From the NCBI GenBank assembly GCA_028712795.1, contig JAQTPT010000027.1:1-49616 (forward strand): a stretch of 49,616 bases of DNA. Direction: 5' to 3'. Shown here one piece after another: positions 18,455-26,678 of this stretch. Position 1 is the stretch's first letter. Every line of letters begins with the position of its first letter. The DNA comes from Methylococcales bacterium. GTDB lineage: Bacteria; Pseudomonadota; Gammaproteobacteria; Methylococcales; Methylomonadaceae. Both the position numbers and the translations under genes were made by a program. Under the pieces are notes generated by a model. That model made no database searches. It saw only the letters and a program-made list of their open reading frames with translations, and was not told the DNA's origin.

Positions 18455-19047
18455 ACAGTAAACAGTACTCCGGACAGTCCAGGTTAACCCTGCCCAATCT
18501 GCTTACAGGATTCCGGTTTGTCGCCGCTCCGGGGTTGTTATGGCTGGCATGGCAGGGCCATGGAATTGCTTTTATGATTCTGCTGTCGATCTCTTTTTTA
18601 ACCGATTTACTGGACGGCCTGGCCGCACGCTTGACCGGACAGGTTTCCCAGTTTGGCGCTACTCTGGACAGTTGGGCGGATGTCATCACCTATCTGACCA
18701 TTGCTCTCGGTTGCTGGTGGTTATGGCCAAATGTAGTTCGTAGAGAGCTGTTATACGTCGTCATGATTGTAGCCAGTTGTTTGTTGCCTGCGATTGCGGG
18801 CTTTAGCAAGTTCGGGTGCTTTACCAGCTATCACACCTGGGGAGTAAAAATTGCCGCCGCATCCATGGGTATTTCATTGTATGTGATGTTTCTCGGCGGC
18901 CCGGAATGGCCGTTCCGGGTGGCTGCCGTGATCTGCATACTTGCAGCCATTGAAGAAATTGCGCTCACTTGGCTTTTGCCAGAACCTGAATCCAATGTGC
19001 GTTCAATCTGGGATGTGATAAAGCGTTCTGCACGTATTAGCCGCTAG
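18451..19047 (+). CDS. CDP-alcohol phosphatidyltransferase family membrane protein
   Basis: The complete active-site signature of the family, D-x2-D-G-x2-A-R-x8-G-x3-D-x3-D, is present at residues 52-77 (D52, D55, G56, A59, R60, G69, D73, D77). These enzymes swap the CMP of a CDP-alcohol for another alcohol, as in PgsA and cardiolipin synthase. The protein has about five to six membrane helices and 198 residues. It starts in an ATGA overlap with the EEP gene. Because the operon also has a CarS-like CDP-alcohol synthase, donor and transferase may be made together, for a lipid that I cannot name. Housekeeping phosphatidylglycerophosphate synthase is a less likely alternative. Confidence 0.9.
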   Translation: MNSKQYSGQSRLTLPNLLTGFRFVAAPGLLWLAWQGHGIAFMILLSISFLTDLLDGLAARLTGQVSQFGATLDSWADVITYLTIALGCWWLWPNVVRRELLYVVMIVASCLLPAIAGFSKFGCFTSYHTWGVKIAAASMGISLYVMFLGGPEWPFRVAAVICILAAIEEIALTWLLPEPESNVRSIWDVIKRSARISR

Positions 19048-19110
19048 ATTTAAAACTATCCGAAGATATGACCGTTTTCAATATAAACTCTACGCGGTCA
19101 CAAATGCGGA

Positions 19111-19240
19111 TAATAAATGTAGGCCGGATTACGACTGAATGGATGCAGGAGATAGGGCAACGCATGGAGCGGTTGCCGAGTGCAACGTAATCCGGCAACT
19201 CTTTAATTTGTTGGGTTACGCTATCGCTAATCCAACCTAA
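19111..19240. repeat. Dispersed repeat with 11-bp terminal inverted repeats plus TTGGGTTACG palindrome
   Basis: GCCGGATTACG at 19123-19133 is perfectly complemented at 19186-19196, enclosing a core at 19143-19180 that resembles the core of the element at 11659-11876. Next to it, 19211-19235 is an imperfect palindrome (TTGGGTTACGCTATCG then CTAATCCAA) whose relative lies at 24198-24222. The block ends about 15 bp before the rlmA start. Confidence 0.6.
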
Positions 19241-19255
19241 CAGAATCTTGACCCT

Positions 19256-20116
19256 GTGCAACAGTTAATAGAAGAACCCAATGTCCTGTATGCATGCCCG
19301 GTTTGCCGAGTGCCACTATACCTGCAGCAATCAGGTAAAAGTTTTGCCTGTCAGAATCAACACAACTTTGATCTGGCCAAGGAAGGCTATCTGAATCTAT
19401 TGCCGGTACAGGATAGACATTCCAAAGAGCCGGGTGATAGCAAGCAAATGATGATAGCCAGGCGTGAGTTTTTGGAGGCCGGTTTTTATGAGCCGATGGG
19501 CAAAGCCGTGGCGATGATGGTCGATGCAGGTATAACAGAAGGGCAGGGCATGCGTCTTCTGGATCTGGGCTGTGGTGAAGGTTATTACAGCCGGATAATG
19601 GCCCGCTATTGCAACCACAGTGAACAGATAGCTTTCCATGGCATTGATATTGCCAAATTCGCGATAGCCGCAGCCGCTAAAAAGCAGCCCAATGCCCGGT
19701 TTGCCGTTGCCAGTTCAAAGCGGTTGCCATACCCGGGTGAGTATTTTGATTTTGTCTTGAGGGTATTTGCCCCATCAGATGATGATGAGCTAAGGCGTGT
19801 ACTGAAGCCTTCCGGATATTTTCTGACAGTAACGCCTGGGCCCCGTCATCTGTGGCAGTTAAAAGAGTTTATTTATTCCGAGGTGAAAGAACATGCCTCA
19901 GAGAATCCAGTGCCGCAGGGTTTTGAGCAGTCAGCTGCACAACGAATCAGTTACAAAATCACCCCGAATTCCCGGCAAAGAATTGCGCTGTTACAAATGA
20001 CGCCTTTTGCATGGCAAGCCAATGAAAGCATCCGGCAAGCCATAAGCAGCGTAGCAGATTTCGAAATTGAAACCGATTTTATTTTGACGCTGTCAGTAAA
20101 AACAGCGGTCGTATAA
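19256..20116 (+). CDS. rlmA: 23S rRNA (guanine-N1)-methyltransferase RlmA-like
   Basis: RlmA methylates N1 of a guanine in 23S rRNA hairpin 35. A zinc-binding N-terminus with C14, C17, C32 and H36 (ACPVC ... ACQNQH) is followed by the family's FDLAKEGYLNLL and a Rossmann SAM site LLDLGCGEGYYS at about residues 101-112. Length, 286 aa, is normal. The only start that keeps the zinc motif is GTG 19256, with no good ribosome site; the dispersed repeat lies immediately upstream, which may have altered the original leader. It converges on the L,D-transpeptidase gene. Confidence 0.9.
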   Translation: MQQLIEEPNVLYACPVCRVPLYLQQSGKSFACQNQHNFDLAKEGYLNLLPVQDRHSKEPGDSKQMMIARREFLEAGFYEPMGKAVAMMVDAGITEGQGMRLLDLGCGEGYYSRIMARYCNHSEQIAFHGIDIAKFAIAAAAKKQPNARFAVASSKRLPYPGEYFDFVLRVFAPSDDDELRRVLKPSGYFLTVTPGPRHLWQLKEFIYSEVKEHASENPVPQGFEQSAAQRISYKITPNSRQRIALLQMTPFAWQANESIRQAISSVADFEIETDFILTLSVKTAVV

Positions 20117-20204
20117 ATTGCCCAATCAACAATTGCGGCGTTCGATTGAACCATTCTATTGCCAACAAAGGACGAGTTTGGCCTCATTAACTGCCGAAAA
20201 TAAA

Positions 20205-21614
20205 TTAGGCTCCACGAAAATAACCACTGGCAGAACGTTGGCTTTGGGTTTTGCTTGCCGTTTCTGATGAGGGCTTCTTCTTTTTAGTGGCGGCCGGCTC
20301 TGGTTTTTTGGATTTGCTGGCCGTTGCCGGTATTGGCTTGTTACTTTTGCTGGCGGTTACAGTCGCTTGTTTTTTACTTTTAGTGGTTTTAGGCGGCTCT
20401 TGCTTCTTTGATTTGCTCGCCGCCGTTATTGGCTTGTTATTTTTGCTGGCTGTTGCAGTCGCTTGTTTTTTGCTTTTAGTGGGTGCAGGCGGCTCTTGTT
20501 TCTTGGATTTGCTCGCTATTGAAGGTAGTTGCTTGTTACTTTTACTTGCGGTCACATGTGCCGGTTTTGGGCTTTTGGCTACAGCGGGATTCGGCTTTGG
20601 GCTTTTGACTACAGGTTCAGGTGCGGTTTCCGGAATGGAATCGGGTTCAGTTGCAGGCATTTCTTCTTCCAGCGGAGGCAATCTCTCATAAAGTGGCACG
20701 GGCGTTCCATCCAGATCTTTAAGCGCCTTATTTAACGCCACTTGGTCAAATTCAGGCAATTCCCCATTATTGGCCTTTTGAAGAAGCGCTAAAGCAACTG
20801 CATAGCGTTGATCCTGGGTCTTTTCCTCACCTTCCAAATCGGGATGGGCTTCGATATAAAGCACATTGTTTAACCAGCCGACCTTGATGGGTTGCTTGAC
20901 GATGTAAACCGGCGTTCCAACAGGCACCGAATTGTACAAGGCCTCGATGTCTTCAGGATACATGCGCACACAGCCATGCGTTATTTGCATGCCTATCCCA
21001 AAAATTTTATCGACATCGGTGCCGTGTATGCGATAGTCCCCTGGAAGATTGAGGTACAGCGCGTAAGCGCCCAGAGGATTATTGGGGCCTGGCGGCACAA
21101 TGGCTGGCAAGGGGTCGCCATTCGCTGCGTGCTCGCGCCTGATGGATTCGGGCGGATGCCAGGCCGGGTCTTTCACTTTTTTAATAACAGTGGTTCTGCC
21201 CAATGGCGTTTGCCAATCTTGCCTGCCTATGCCATGCGCGTAGGATCTTACCGTACCGGGCTCATTCGCAGGGTAATAATACATGCGATATTCAGCGATA
21301 TTTAGGGTAATACCCTCATGAGGGCTATCCGGTAAAATGCGTCTGTTGGGTAAGCGTACTTCGGTGCCTTTCTTAACAAGCCAGCGATCAAGTTTAGGGT
21401 TCAAAGTCACTATTTCTGATTGTCCGAGATTAAACTTTCTAGCAACATCCAATAAGGTTTGGTCGTGGTCAACTGTTATTGAAGCCGTATCGCCGCTGGA
21501 TGAGGCAACAACCCTATCGCCACTTGTTTCCGGCAAATTGTAAGTGATGGCATAAGCATTGCCAACAACAACGAGCAATAACAACGGATAAACAAAGAGA
21601 GTGCGGATTATCAT
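20205..21614 (-). CDS. L,D-transpeptidase (YkuD/ErfK) with LysM domain and Lys-rich repetitive tail
   Basis: A periplasmic enzyme of the ErfK/YbiS type that makes 3-3 peptidoglycan crosslinks or anchors lipoprotein. The signal peptide MIIRTLFVYPLLLLVVVGNAYA sets the preferred start at 21614; frames open to 21722 give in-frame ATGs at 21638 and 21650, and none has a strong ribosome site. A LysM-like segment (DQTLLDVARKFNLGQSEI) is followed by the YkuD domain with the catalytic H-G-C-V-R near ITHGCVRMYPEDIE. After the domain comes a stretch of about 130 residues rich in Lys, Pro, Ala, Ser and Thr, built of roughly 28-residue units around KSKKQEPP and KSKKQAT. Such a basic tail could bind wall or anionic polymer; that is inference. 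Confidence 0.92.
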   Translation of the reverse strand: MIIRTLFVYPLLLLVVVGNAYAITYNLPETSGDRVVASSSGDTASITVDHDQTLLDVARKFNLGQSEIVTLNPKLDRWLVKKGTEVRLPNRRILPDSPHEGITLNIAEYRMYYYPANEPGTVRSYAHGIGRQDWQTPLGRTTVIKKVKDPAWHPPESIRREHAANGDPLPAIVPPGPNNPLGAYALYLNLPGDYRIHGTDVDKIFGIGMQITHGCVRMYPEDIEALYNSVPVGTPVYIVKQPIKVGWLNNVLYIEAHPDLEGEEKTQDQRYAVALALLQKANNGELPEFDQVALNKALKDLDGTPVPLYERLPPLEEEMPATEPDSIPETAPEPVVKSPKPNPAVAKSPKPAHVTASKSNKQLPSIASKSKKQEPPAPTKSKKQATATASKNNKPITAASKSKKQEPPKTTKSKKQATVTASKSNKPIPATASKSKKPEPAATKKKKPSSETASKTQSQRSASGYFRGA

Positions 21615-21797
21615 TAAAATTTTATTCTCAGGAACCATATAAAAGAACATTCTATATAAGAGTTGGATCGGGTGAAAGGAAATCAAGGCCGGTGCCGATT
21701 TGAACAAATTACATTTTATCATGTGCTTCTTTATTAAACCATTGGAAGCTATGGCAACTATAGACCAAAAATGCTTAAATAATGCGCAAAAATACTT

Positions 21798-22959
21798 TAT
21801 AGAGTCCGAAGCTGATTAAGCGACACCCGCCGCATACTTGGTGTCCGGCAGATGGAAAAAAGAAATAATACGCCGGGTGTTTTGTTTCAACGAATCCAAT
21901 GCGGAAGTGAGGCGAGCCTTCAAATCCTCCTTGTTTTTCACCGGCTGCTTTCCGATGCGGTTGTTCTTGACCTCGTTCCAAACCTGTTCGTCCGGGTTGT
22001 ATTCGGGTGCCCGCTTCGGTAAGAAGAACACCCTCAATTGGCTCCGGTGCGCCCGCACATAATCACGCACCTGCTTGGAATGGTGGAAGGTGGCGTGGTC
22101 GGCCAGCACGATCAGGGGGCGTTTCCTGCCCGCAATCAATCCGCCCAGAAATCCGATATACCGCCCCCCGTTGACCGTGCCGTCCTGGATTAAATAGTCC
22201 ATTTCCCCTTCGGCGGTGACGGCGGACAGCACGTTGTACCCGCCCCTCAGCATGCTGGCCTTGATGATAGGGGTTTCCCCGCTCATCCCCCATGTCCGCC
22301 CGTGGCGGGTCATGACCCCCACGCCTGCCTCGTCCTCAAACGCGATATCCGCACCCATCTTTTCGGCAAGCCTTTGTATCCTTGGGAATTTGTCGTCAAG
22401 GAATCGCGCAATTTCCCGTTCGTCCCTTGCCACGTCCTGGTATTCGGGTTTCTGGCAGGTCAGCCCCATCGCCTTCAGGTGTCGCCTCACCGCCGTGTCG
22501 CTCACCGCCACCCCGAACTTATCCCGCAATAGGGTGGCCAAAATCAGGCTTGTCCATAAGTGCGTGTCGTAGCCGAAGTCGGCCGGAGTGCTGTCCAGCA
22601 CCGCCTGTTTCATCCAGTCGTCGGTCGCTTTGGTGATGAGGGGGTCGGAACCGCGCGGCATATGGCTTTCCAGCGCCTCAAACCCGCCCCCGTCGTACTG
22701 TTTCAGCCAGCGGTAAATGCACGAACGGTCAAAGTTATAGGCTTCGGCCACCTTTTCCGGGCTCTGGCCCAGCACACGGACGGCGTACACCGCCATCCTC
22801 CGTATGTAGTACATGACATCATCGGGTACTTTTCTTCCGTCTTCCAACCATTCTGGGGTCATAATGCGCTCCGCTACCGCCGGTTACTTTGTATAGGGAA
22901 GAGGACAATTGCCCGGCATAATAGTTTATTATGTCGCTTGATTAGCTTCTGTATCTATA
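21798..22959 (-). mobile_element. Complete IS630-family insertion sequence
   Basis: The element is bounded by imperfect 28-bp inverted repeats at 21798-21825 and 22932-22959 (23 of 28 positions match), which end in TATAG/CTATA and so fit insertion at a TA dinucleotide, as is typical of IS630. It encodes one intact transposase on the minus strand, whose stop lies inside the left repeat. The element is richer in G+C than its surroundings by eye, consistent with recent arrival. Confidence 0.85.
21816..22862 (-). CDS. IS630-family transposase
   Basis: A 348-residue transposase with an N-terminal helix-turn-helix (SPEKVAEAYNFDRSCIYRWL), a linker with KFGVAVSDTAVRRHLKAMG, and the DDE catalytic domain. 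Acidic positions occur in AFEDEAGVG, in VLADHATFHHSK and in YNPDEQVWNEVKNN. The frame is uninterrupted, so it is probably functional. It lies between the inverted repeats at 21798 and 22959. Confidence 0.93.
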   Translation of the reverse strand: MTPEWLEDGRKVPDDVMYYIRRMAVYAVRVLGQSPEKVAEAYNFDRSCIYRWLKQYDGGGFEALESHMPRGSDPLITKATDDWMKQAVLDSTPADFGYDTHLWTSLILATLLRDKFGVAVSDTAVRRHLKAMGLTCQKPEYQDVARDEREIARFLDDKFPRIQRLAEKMGADIAFEDEAGVGVMTRHGRTWGMSGETPIIKASMLRGGYNVLSAVTAEGEMDYLIQDGTVNGGRYIGFLGGLIAGRKRPLIVLADHATFHHSKQVRDYVRAHRSQLRVFFLPKRAPEYNPDEQVWNEVKNNRIGKQPVKNKEDLKARLTSALDSLKQNTRRIISFFHLPDTKYAAGVA

Positions 22960-23030
22960 ATAGCAGGGATATTGTCGATTTTGTGATGTTGGCTGCCGCG
23001 TTTTGTGAATACCTGTTATTAACTGGGCGT

Positions 23031-23079
23031 GAAATGGTTTGATTAACCAGGACACTTCTAAAGACAGATTTATAATGTC
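23031..23079 (+). repeat. Solo left end of an IS3-like element
   Basis: These 49 bases match 42929-42977 at 44 of 49 positions; there the copy leads into a decayed IS3 orfA. Here the orfA start codon is followed within four codons by a stop, so only the end survives. It contains TATAAT at 23070-23075 region with AGGACA about 16 bp before it, a possible promoter toward the next gene. Confidence 0.6.
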
Positions 23080-23163
23080 ATTGGACTGATGTTGTCATGA
23101 ATTCTGGTACTCTAGCCGATAAGCAAGCCAACATTAATCAACTGAATTAAACCGGAGCTATCG

Positions 23164-24168
23164 ATGGTCGTGCGTAATTTTGACTTCAGAATTTTTCTGG
23201 CGCTGCTGTTTATCCTTGTTAGCGGATACGCCTGCGCTGATTTCGGCGAACTCTCAGGTATCGCCGCCAAGCTTGGGTTCAAGCCAGAGGACGAGGAAAA
23301 GCAGCTGTCTGGCGAAATCATAACGGTTAATCTCCCCGAAACGTCCGATAAAATGCTCGCGGAAGCGTTTGCCATCTACGCGCCTATCTACGCTTATAAA
23401 ATCGCCGACCTGGCGCTTTCCGAGCGCGTCTTTGAAGGCGATACCCAGGTGATGGCTTCGGGCCGTATTGATCCGCTAAAAATTGATGCAAGTTTATCCA
23501 AAGCAAAGTTTACAGTGGCGGACGCCAAAGAACTTAAGCAACTGATCCGTTTTTCCGGAGGCGATGCCTTCAATCTTTCCACCGGAGAAATTGCCAAACT
23601 GAAGACATCCGTAACAGCCGGAAAAACATCGGCCAAAGCGTTGTCCAAAGTTTACCGTAACATTCTCTCCGGACGTATAAAAGCCTATCTTAAATCGGGG
23701 ATTCTGGGCGTTGCGCCTTATGATCGCGGAAACGGAACGAACACCAGCGTGGCAGGCGATTTAGAAGCCATGACCAAAGCTTCATACCTTGCCAAAGAGG
23801 CTCCCGGACTTTACCGCTCATTTCTTGAGTATCCTAAAGATCAGTCGCCGCACCTTAAGCATGGTTTCTTCTGGGTTAAGCGAAAAGTTCAGGGTCGTCC
23901 GGCCTTCGTGCTGGAGCACCGTATTTTGGAGAATAGCCCGGCCGGCCTAGTCATTTTGCGGAGGGAGTTTTTTGTGGGCCACTCCTATAATGCCGCCCAG
24001 GCAATATCAGGCGTTTACACCATATCCAACAAAGGCACGCTTATTTTTTCAACGCTGAGAAGTACCAGCGATCAGGCGGACGGAACTCGCCACGCTGCCG
24101 CCAGGAAAGTGATGCGTGATGAAATCGTCACCCGTTTTAAAAATATGCGCAACCGCTTTGCCAAATGA
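23164..24168 (+). CDS. Secreted protein of unknown function
   Basis: I do not recognise a family. It has 334 residues, with a clear Sec signal (FLALLFILVSGYACA, cleavage near residue 25) and no later membrane segment, so it should be periplasmic or secreted. No cysteine lies in the mature part apart from near the cleavage site, and no metal or catalytic motif is evident. The body has two parts: an acidic N-terminal half and a C-terminal half with an EHRILENSPAGLVILRREFF strand-like region and a basic C-terminus. A GGAG site lies 6-7 nt before the ATG. It follows the IS630 element and a solo IS3 end; no neighbour hints at its role. Confidence 0.7.
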   Translation: MVVRNFDFRIFLALLFILVSGYACADFGELSGIAAKLGFKPEDEEKQLSGEIITVNLPETSDKMLAEAFAIYAPIYAYKIADLALSERVFEGDTQVMASGRIDPLKIDASLSKAKFTVADAKELKQLIRFSGGDAFNLSTGEIAKLKTSVTAGKTSAKALSKVYRNILSGRIKAYLKSGILGVAPYDRGNGTNTSVAGDLEAMTKASYLAKEAPGLYRSFLEYPKDQSPHLKHGFFWVKRKVQGRPAFVLEHRILENSPAGLVILRREFFVGHSYNAAQAISGVYTISNKGTLIFSTLRSTSDQADGTRHAAARKVMRDEIVTRFKNMRNRFAK

Positions 24169-24197
24169 GCTGTGGCCGGCAACAATATCAATGCAGA

Positions 24198-24222
24198 TTG
24201 GGTTACGGCTATCGCCTAAACC
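24198..24222. repeat. TTGGGTTACG-type imperfect palindrome
   Basis: The sequence TTGGGTTACGGCTATCGCC followed by TAAACC pairs with itself apart from a few bases and is a relative of the palindrome at 19211-19235. It is a small REP-like unit between the 334-residue protein and the small membrane protein. Confidence 0.5.
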
Positions 24223-24433
24223 GCGCACTGATTAATTTTAACGCACAACCAACTCCATCCAAAAAGGGTTTTGCCTTGACCGAAATTCATCGTATTATCC
24301 AAGCCATTAATCCGCTAGGGTATCCGGCAGATTTGCGGTTAAGGCTTTAGCCGAAAATGTTCAACAGCAATTGATGGCGGGCTTCAAGCTGAAACAGGAA
24401 GTGGCCGCCATTTCAAACACGAGGAGCCTTCCA

Positions 24434-24610
24434 ATGAATAAAGTTTCCAGTTGGGCCAGAATCAAGTGTGCAATCGTCTTTATTGTCTTCATGATTTTTA
24501 GTATCGGGCCTGTTCCGGTTACCAGCATGATTGGATTGTTTGTGGTTATTTATCGCCCAAACTGGTTTAAAAAACTTGTTCTCACTATTTATGCTGATAA
24601 GGACGGTTGA
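24434..24610 (+). CDS. Small membrane protein of unknown function
   Basis: A 58-residue protein with one or two hydrophobic segments (CAIVFIVFMIFSIGPVP and MIGLFVVIYRP) and a basic C-terminal end. ATG 24434 follows a strong GAGGAG at 24421-24426, which decides the start over an upstream in-frame ATG at 24371. It precedes the Mla-like permease gene by 128 bp but may be independent of it. Function unknown. Confidence 0.55.
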   Translation: MNKVSSWARIKCAIVFIVFMIFSIGPVPVTSMIGLFVVIYRPNWFKKLVLTIYADKDG

Positions 24611-24737
24611 TCCTTTTATTTGGCTAATCCGTGCATTTTCAACCAGTACCTTAATGATTATGTCATGCCTATATGGTAGAGTTAGGCCATTCCGTTCGTA
24701 CAATTATTTAACTAAACACTTTTACGCACACTTACTC

Positions 24738-25877
24738 ATGACCGTAACTAATGCTCCCTGTAAAATTAATGTGAGCCGTAAAGAGCATACGCTGGAGGCT
24801 GCTATTGCTGGCGATTGGGTGCTGGACGCACAGACGCCGGCTCTCGAAGCGGTTCTGACGCAATTGGGCGATGGGTCGGATATCAAGCGGCTGGTGTTCT
24901 CAACTCAAGGTCTGGGGCGTTGGGATAGCCTGCTGATGACCGAGTTGATCCGCTTGGTCGATTATGGCGAAAAGCAGGGCATTAAAGTTGACATCACAAC
25001 GTTGCCGGAGGGTATCCAAGGCTTGTTAAGTCTGGTTTATGCCGTGCCCGAAAGGGCTGGCGCGCGCCGCCAGGAAACTAAAACGCCGTGGCTGGAAATC
25101 ATTGGCAAGGGCGGAATGCGCATATACAAAGACAGCCAGGCAACCGTGTCTTTTGTCGGCGAGACGGCGCTCAGTATTTTTGCCTTGGCGCACGGACAAG
25201 CCCGGTTTCGCTGGGTCGATTTATGGCGGTATATCCAGGACTGCGGACCTTCTGCATTGCCAATCGTTTCGCTGATCAGCCTGTTGGTGGGCTTAATTCT
25301 GGCTTTCGTGGGCGCCGTGCAGTTGGCGTTGTTTGGCGCGCAAATCTTTATCGCTGACTTGGTCGGCTTGGGCATGACACGGGAAATGGGCGGTTTGATG
25401 GCTGCCATTATCATGTCAGGGCGCACCGGCGCGGCCTTTGCAGCGCAGTTGGGCACGATGCAGGTCAACAGCGAAATCGACGCGCTTAAAACCATGGGCT
25501 TTAAGCCAATGGAGTTTCTGGTTTTGCCGCGTATGCTGGCGCTGGTCTTGATCATGCCGTTGCTTTGCCTTTATGCCAACTTAATGGGCATCATCGGCGG
25601 TGCGCTGGTGACCGTGAGTTTCTTCGATGTGTCGCTGGTCCAATATATGGATCGGACAGCTGCGGCTGTTGCCATCCCTGATTTGATGATTGGTATCTTT
25701 AAATGCGGGGTATTTGGCGTGCTGATTGCCCTTGCAGGTTGTATGCGCGGTATGCAATGCGGACGCAGCGCTTCGGCAGTTGGCGATGCGGCTACTTCTG
25801 CCGTGGTGACCGGCATTGTTTTTATCGTTATCTCCGACGCGCTAATGACGGTAATGTGCAACCGTTTGGGGATATAA
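24738..25877 (+). CDS. MlaE-like ABC permease with fused N-terminal STAS domain
   Basis: The permease of an MCE-type lipid transport system. Residues about 10-100 form a STAS-like domain that corresponds to separate MlaB in E. coli. Residues 150-378 are the MlaE permease, recognised by the GMTREMGGLMAAIIMSGRTGAA core and the NSEIDALKTMGF EQ-loop-like segment. Length is 379 aa. ATG 24738 is chosen because the sequence upstream encodes an implausible N-terminus; no strong ribosome site is seen. Four genes run head to tail (permease, ATPase, MCE protein, auxiliary lipoprotein). No MlaC carrier or MlaA is present, so the system resembles the PqiABC/Mla-like variant. Confidence 0.9.
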   Translation: MTVTNAPCKINVSRKEHTLEAAIAGDWVLDAQTPALEAVLTQLGDGSDIKRLVFSTQGLGRWDSLLMTELIRLVDYGEKQGIKVDITTLPEGIQGLLSLVYAVPERAGARRQETKTPWLEIIGKGGMRIYKDSQATVSFVGETALSIFALAHGQARFRWVDLWRYIQDCGPSALPIVSLISLLVGLILAFVGAVQLALFGAQIFIADLVGLGMTREMGGLMAAIIMSGRTGAAFAAQLGTMQVNSEIDALKTMGFKPMEFLVLPRMLALVLIMPLLCLYANLMGIIGGALVTVSFFDVSLVQYMDRTAAAVAIPDLMIGIFKCGVFGVLIALAGCMRGMQCGRSASAVGDAATSAVVTGIVFIVISDALMTVMCNRLGI

Positions 25878-25880
25878 ACC

Positions 25881-26678
25881 ATGGCGGCTCCGTTTCTTAT
25901 CATTAAAGATATGACCATGGCTTACGGCGATTTCGTTATTCAACGTGATCTTGACTTCACCATTAATCGCGGCGATATTTTTATAATTATGGGTGGCAGC
26001 GGTTGCGGCAAAAGCACGTTGTTAATGCACTTGATCGGCTTGCAGCGCCCTGCCAAAGGCGATGTATTTTATGGCGAAGAAAGCCTTTGGCAAGCCGACG
26101 AGAAAACGCAGCGACGCATTTTACGGCGTACCGGCGTGTTATTTCAAAGCGGTGCGCTCTTGAGCTCAATGACCTTGTCCGAGAATATAGCGCTGCCCAT
26201 TGCCGAACACACCAGTATGGGCTCGCAGCGCATCCGGGAACTTGTTTCTTACAAGCTTGCCTTGGTGGGGTTGGCCGGTTTTGAAGACTACTACCCTTCC
26301 GAGATCAGCGGCGGCATGCAAAAACGCGCAGGGCTGGCGCGTGCGATGGCGCTGGATCCCGAGATATTGTTTTTCGATGAACCTTCCGCAGGGCTGGATC
26401 CGGTCAGCGCCAAGCTGCTCGACGATTTAATCCGCAGTCTGCGTGATAATTTGGGGGCGACCATAGTTATGGTCACCCACGAGTTAGCCAGCATTTTCGC
26501 CATCGGGACCAATTCGGTGTTTCTTGATCCGGAAACCAAAACGATGATCGCCTATGGCCCGCCCCAAAAACTGCTGGCTGAATCCAAAGACCCCAAAGTC
26601 ATCCGTTTTCTCACCCGGGACAAAGCGGAAAGCCAGACACCCACTGCAACAAAAATTCAGGAAATGAGTGACGTATGA
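25881..26678 (+). CDS. MlaF-like ABC ATPase
   Basis: The ATP-hydrolysing subunit that powers the MCE lipid transporter. Walker A is G38-G-S-G-C-G-K-S-T. The signature is EISGGMQKRAGLARAMALDP, the Mla-specific form with GGM-x-KR, followed by Walker B ILFFDEPSAGLDP and an H-loop in MVTHE. 265 aa. It begins 3 bp after the permease stop and overlaps the MCE gene by 4 bp (ATGA at 26675). Confidence 0.95.
   Translation: MAAPFLIIKDMTMAYGDFVIQRDLDFTINRGDIFIIMGGSGCGKSTLLMHLIGLQRPAKGDVFYGEESLWQADEKTQRRILRRTGVLFQSGALLSSMTLSENIALPIAEHTSMGSQRIRELVSYKLALVGLAGFEDYYPSEISGGMQKRAGLARAMALDPEILFFDEPSAGLDPVSAKLLDDLIRSLRDNLGATIVMVTHELASIFAIGTNSVFLDPETKTMIAYGPPQKLLAESKDPKVIRFLTRDKAESQTPTATKIQEMSDV

Noticed and set aside
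20251..20691. Hydrophobic plus-strand frame over the L,D-transpeptidase tail
   Set aside because: It is the complement of the lysine-rich repeat tail; leucine-rich frames opposite Lys/Ala codons are expected and it has no ribosome site.
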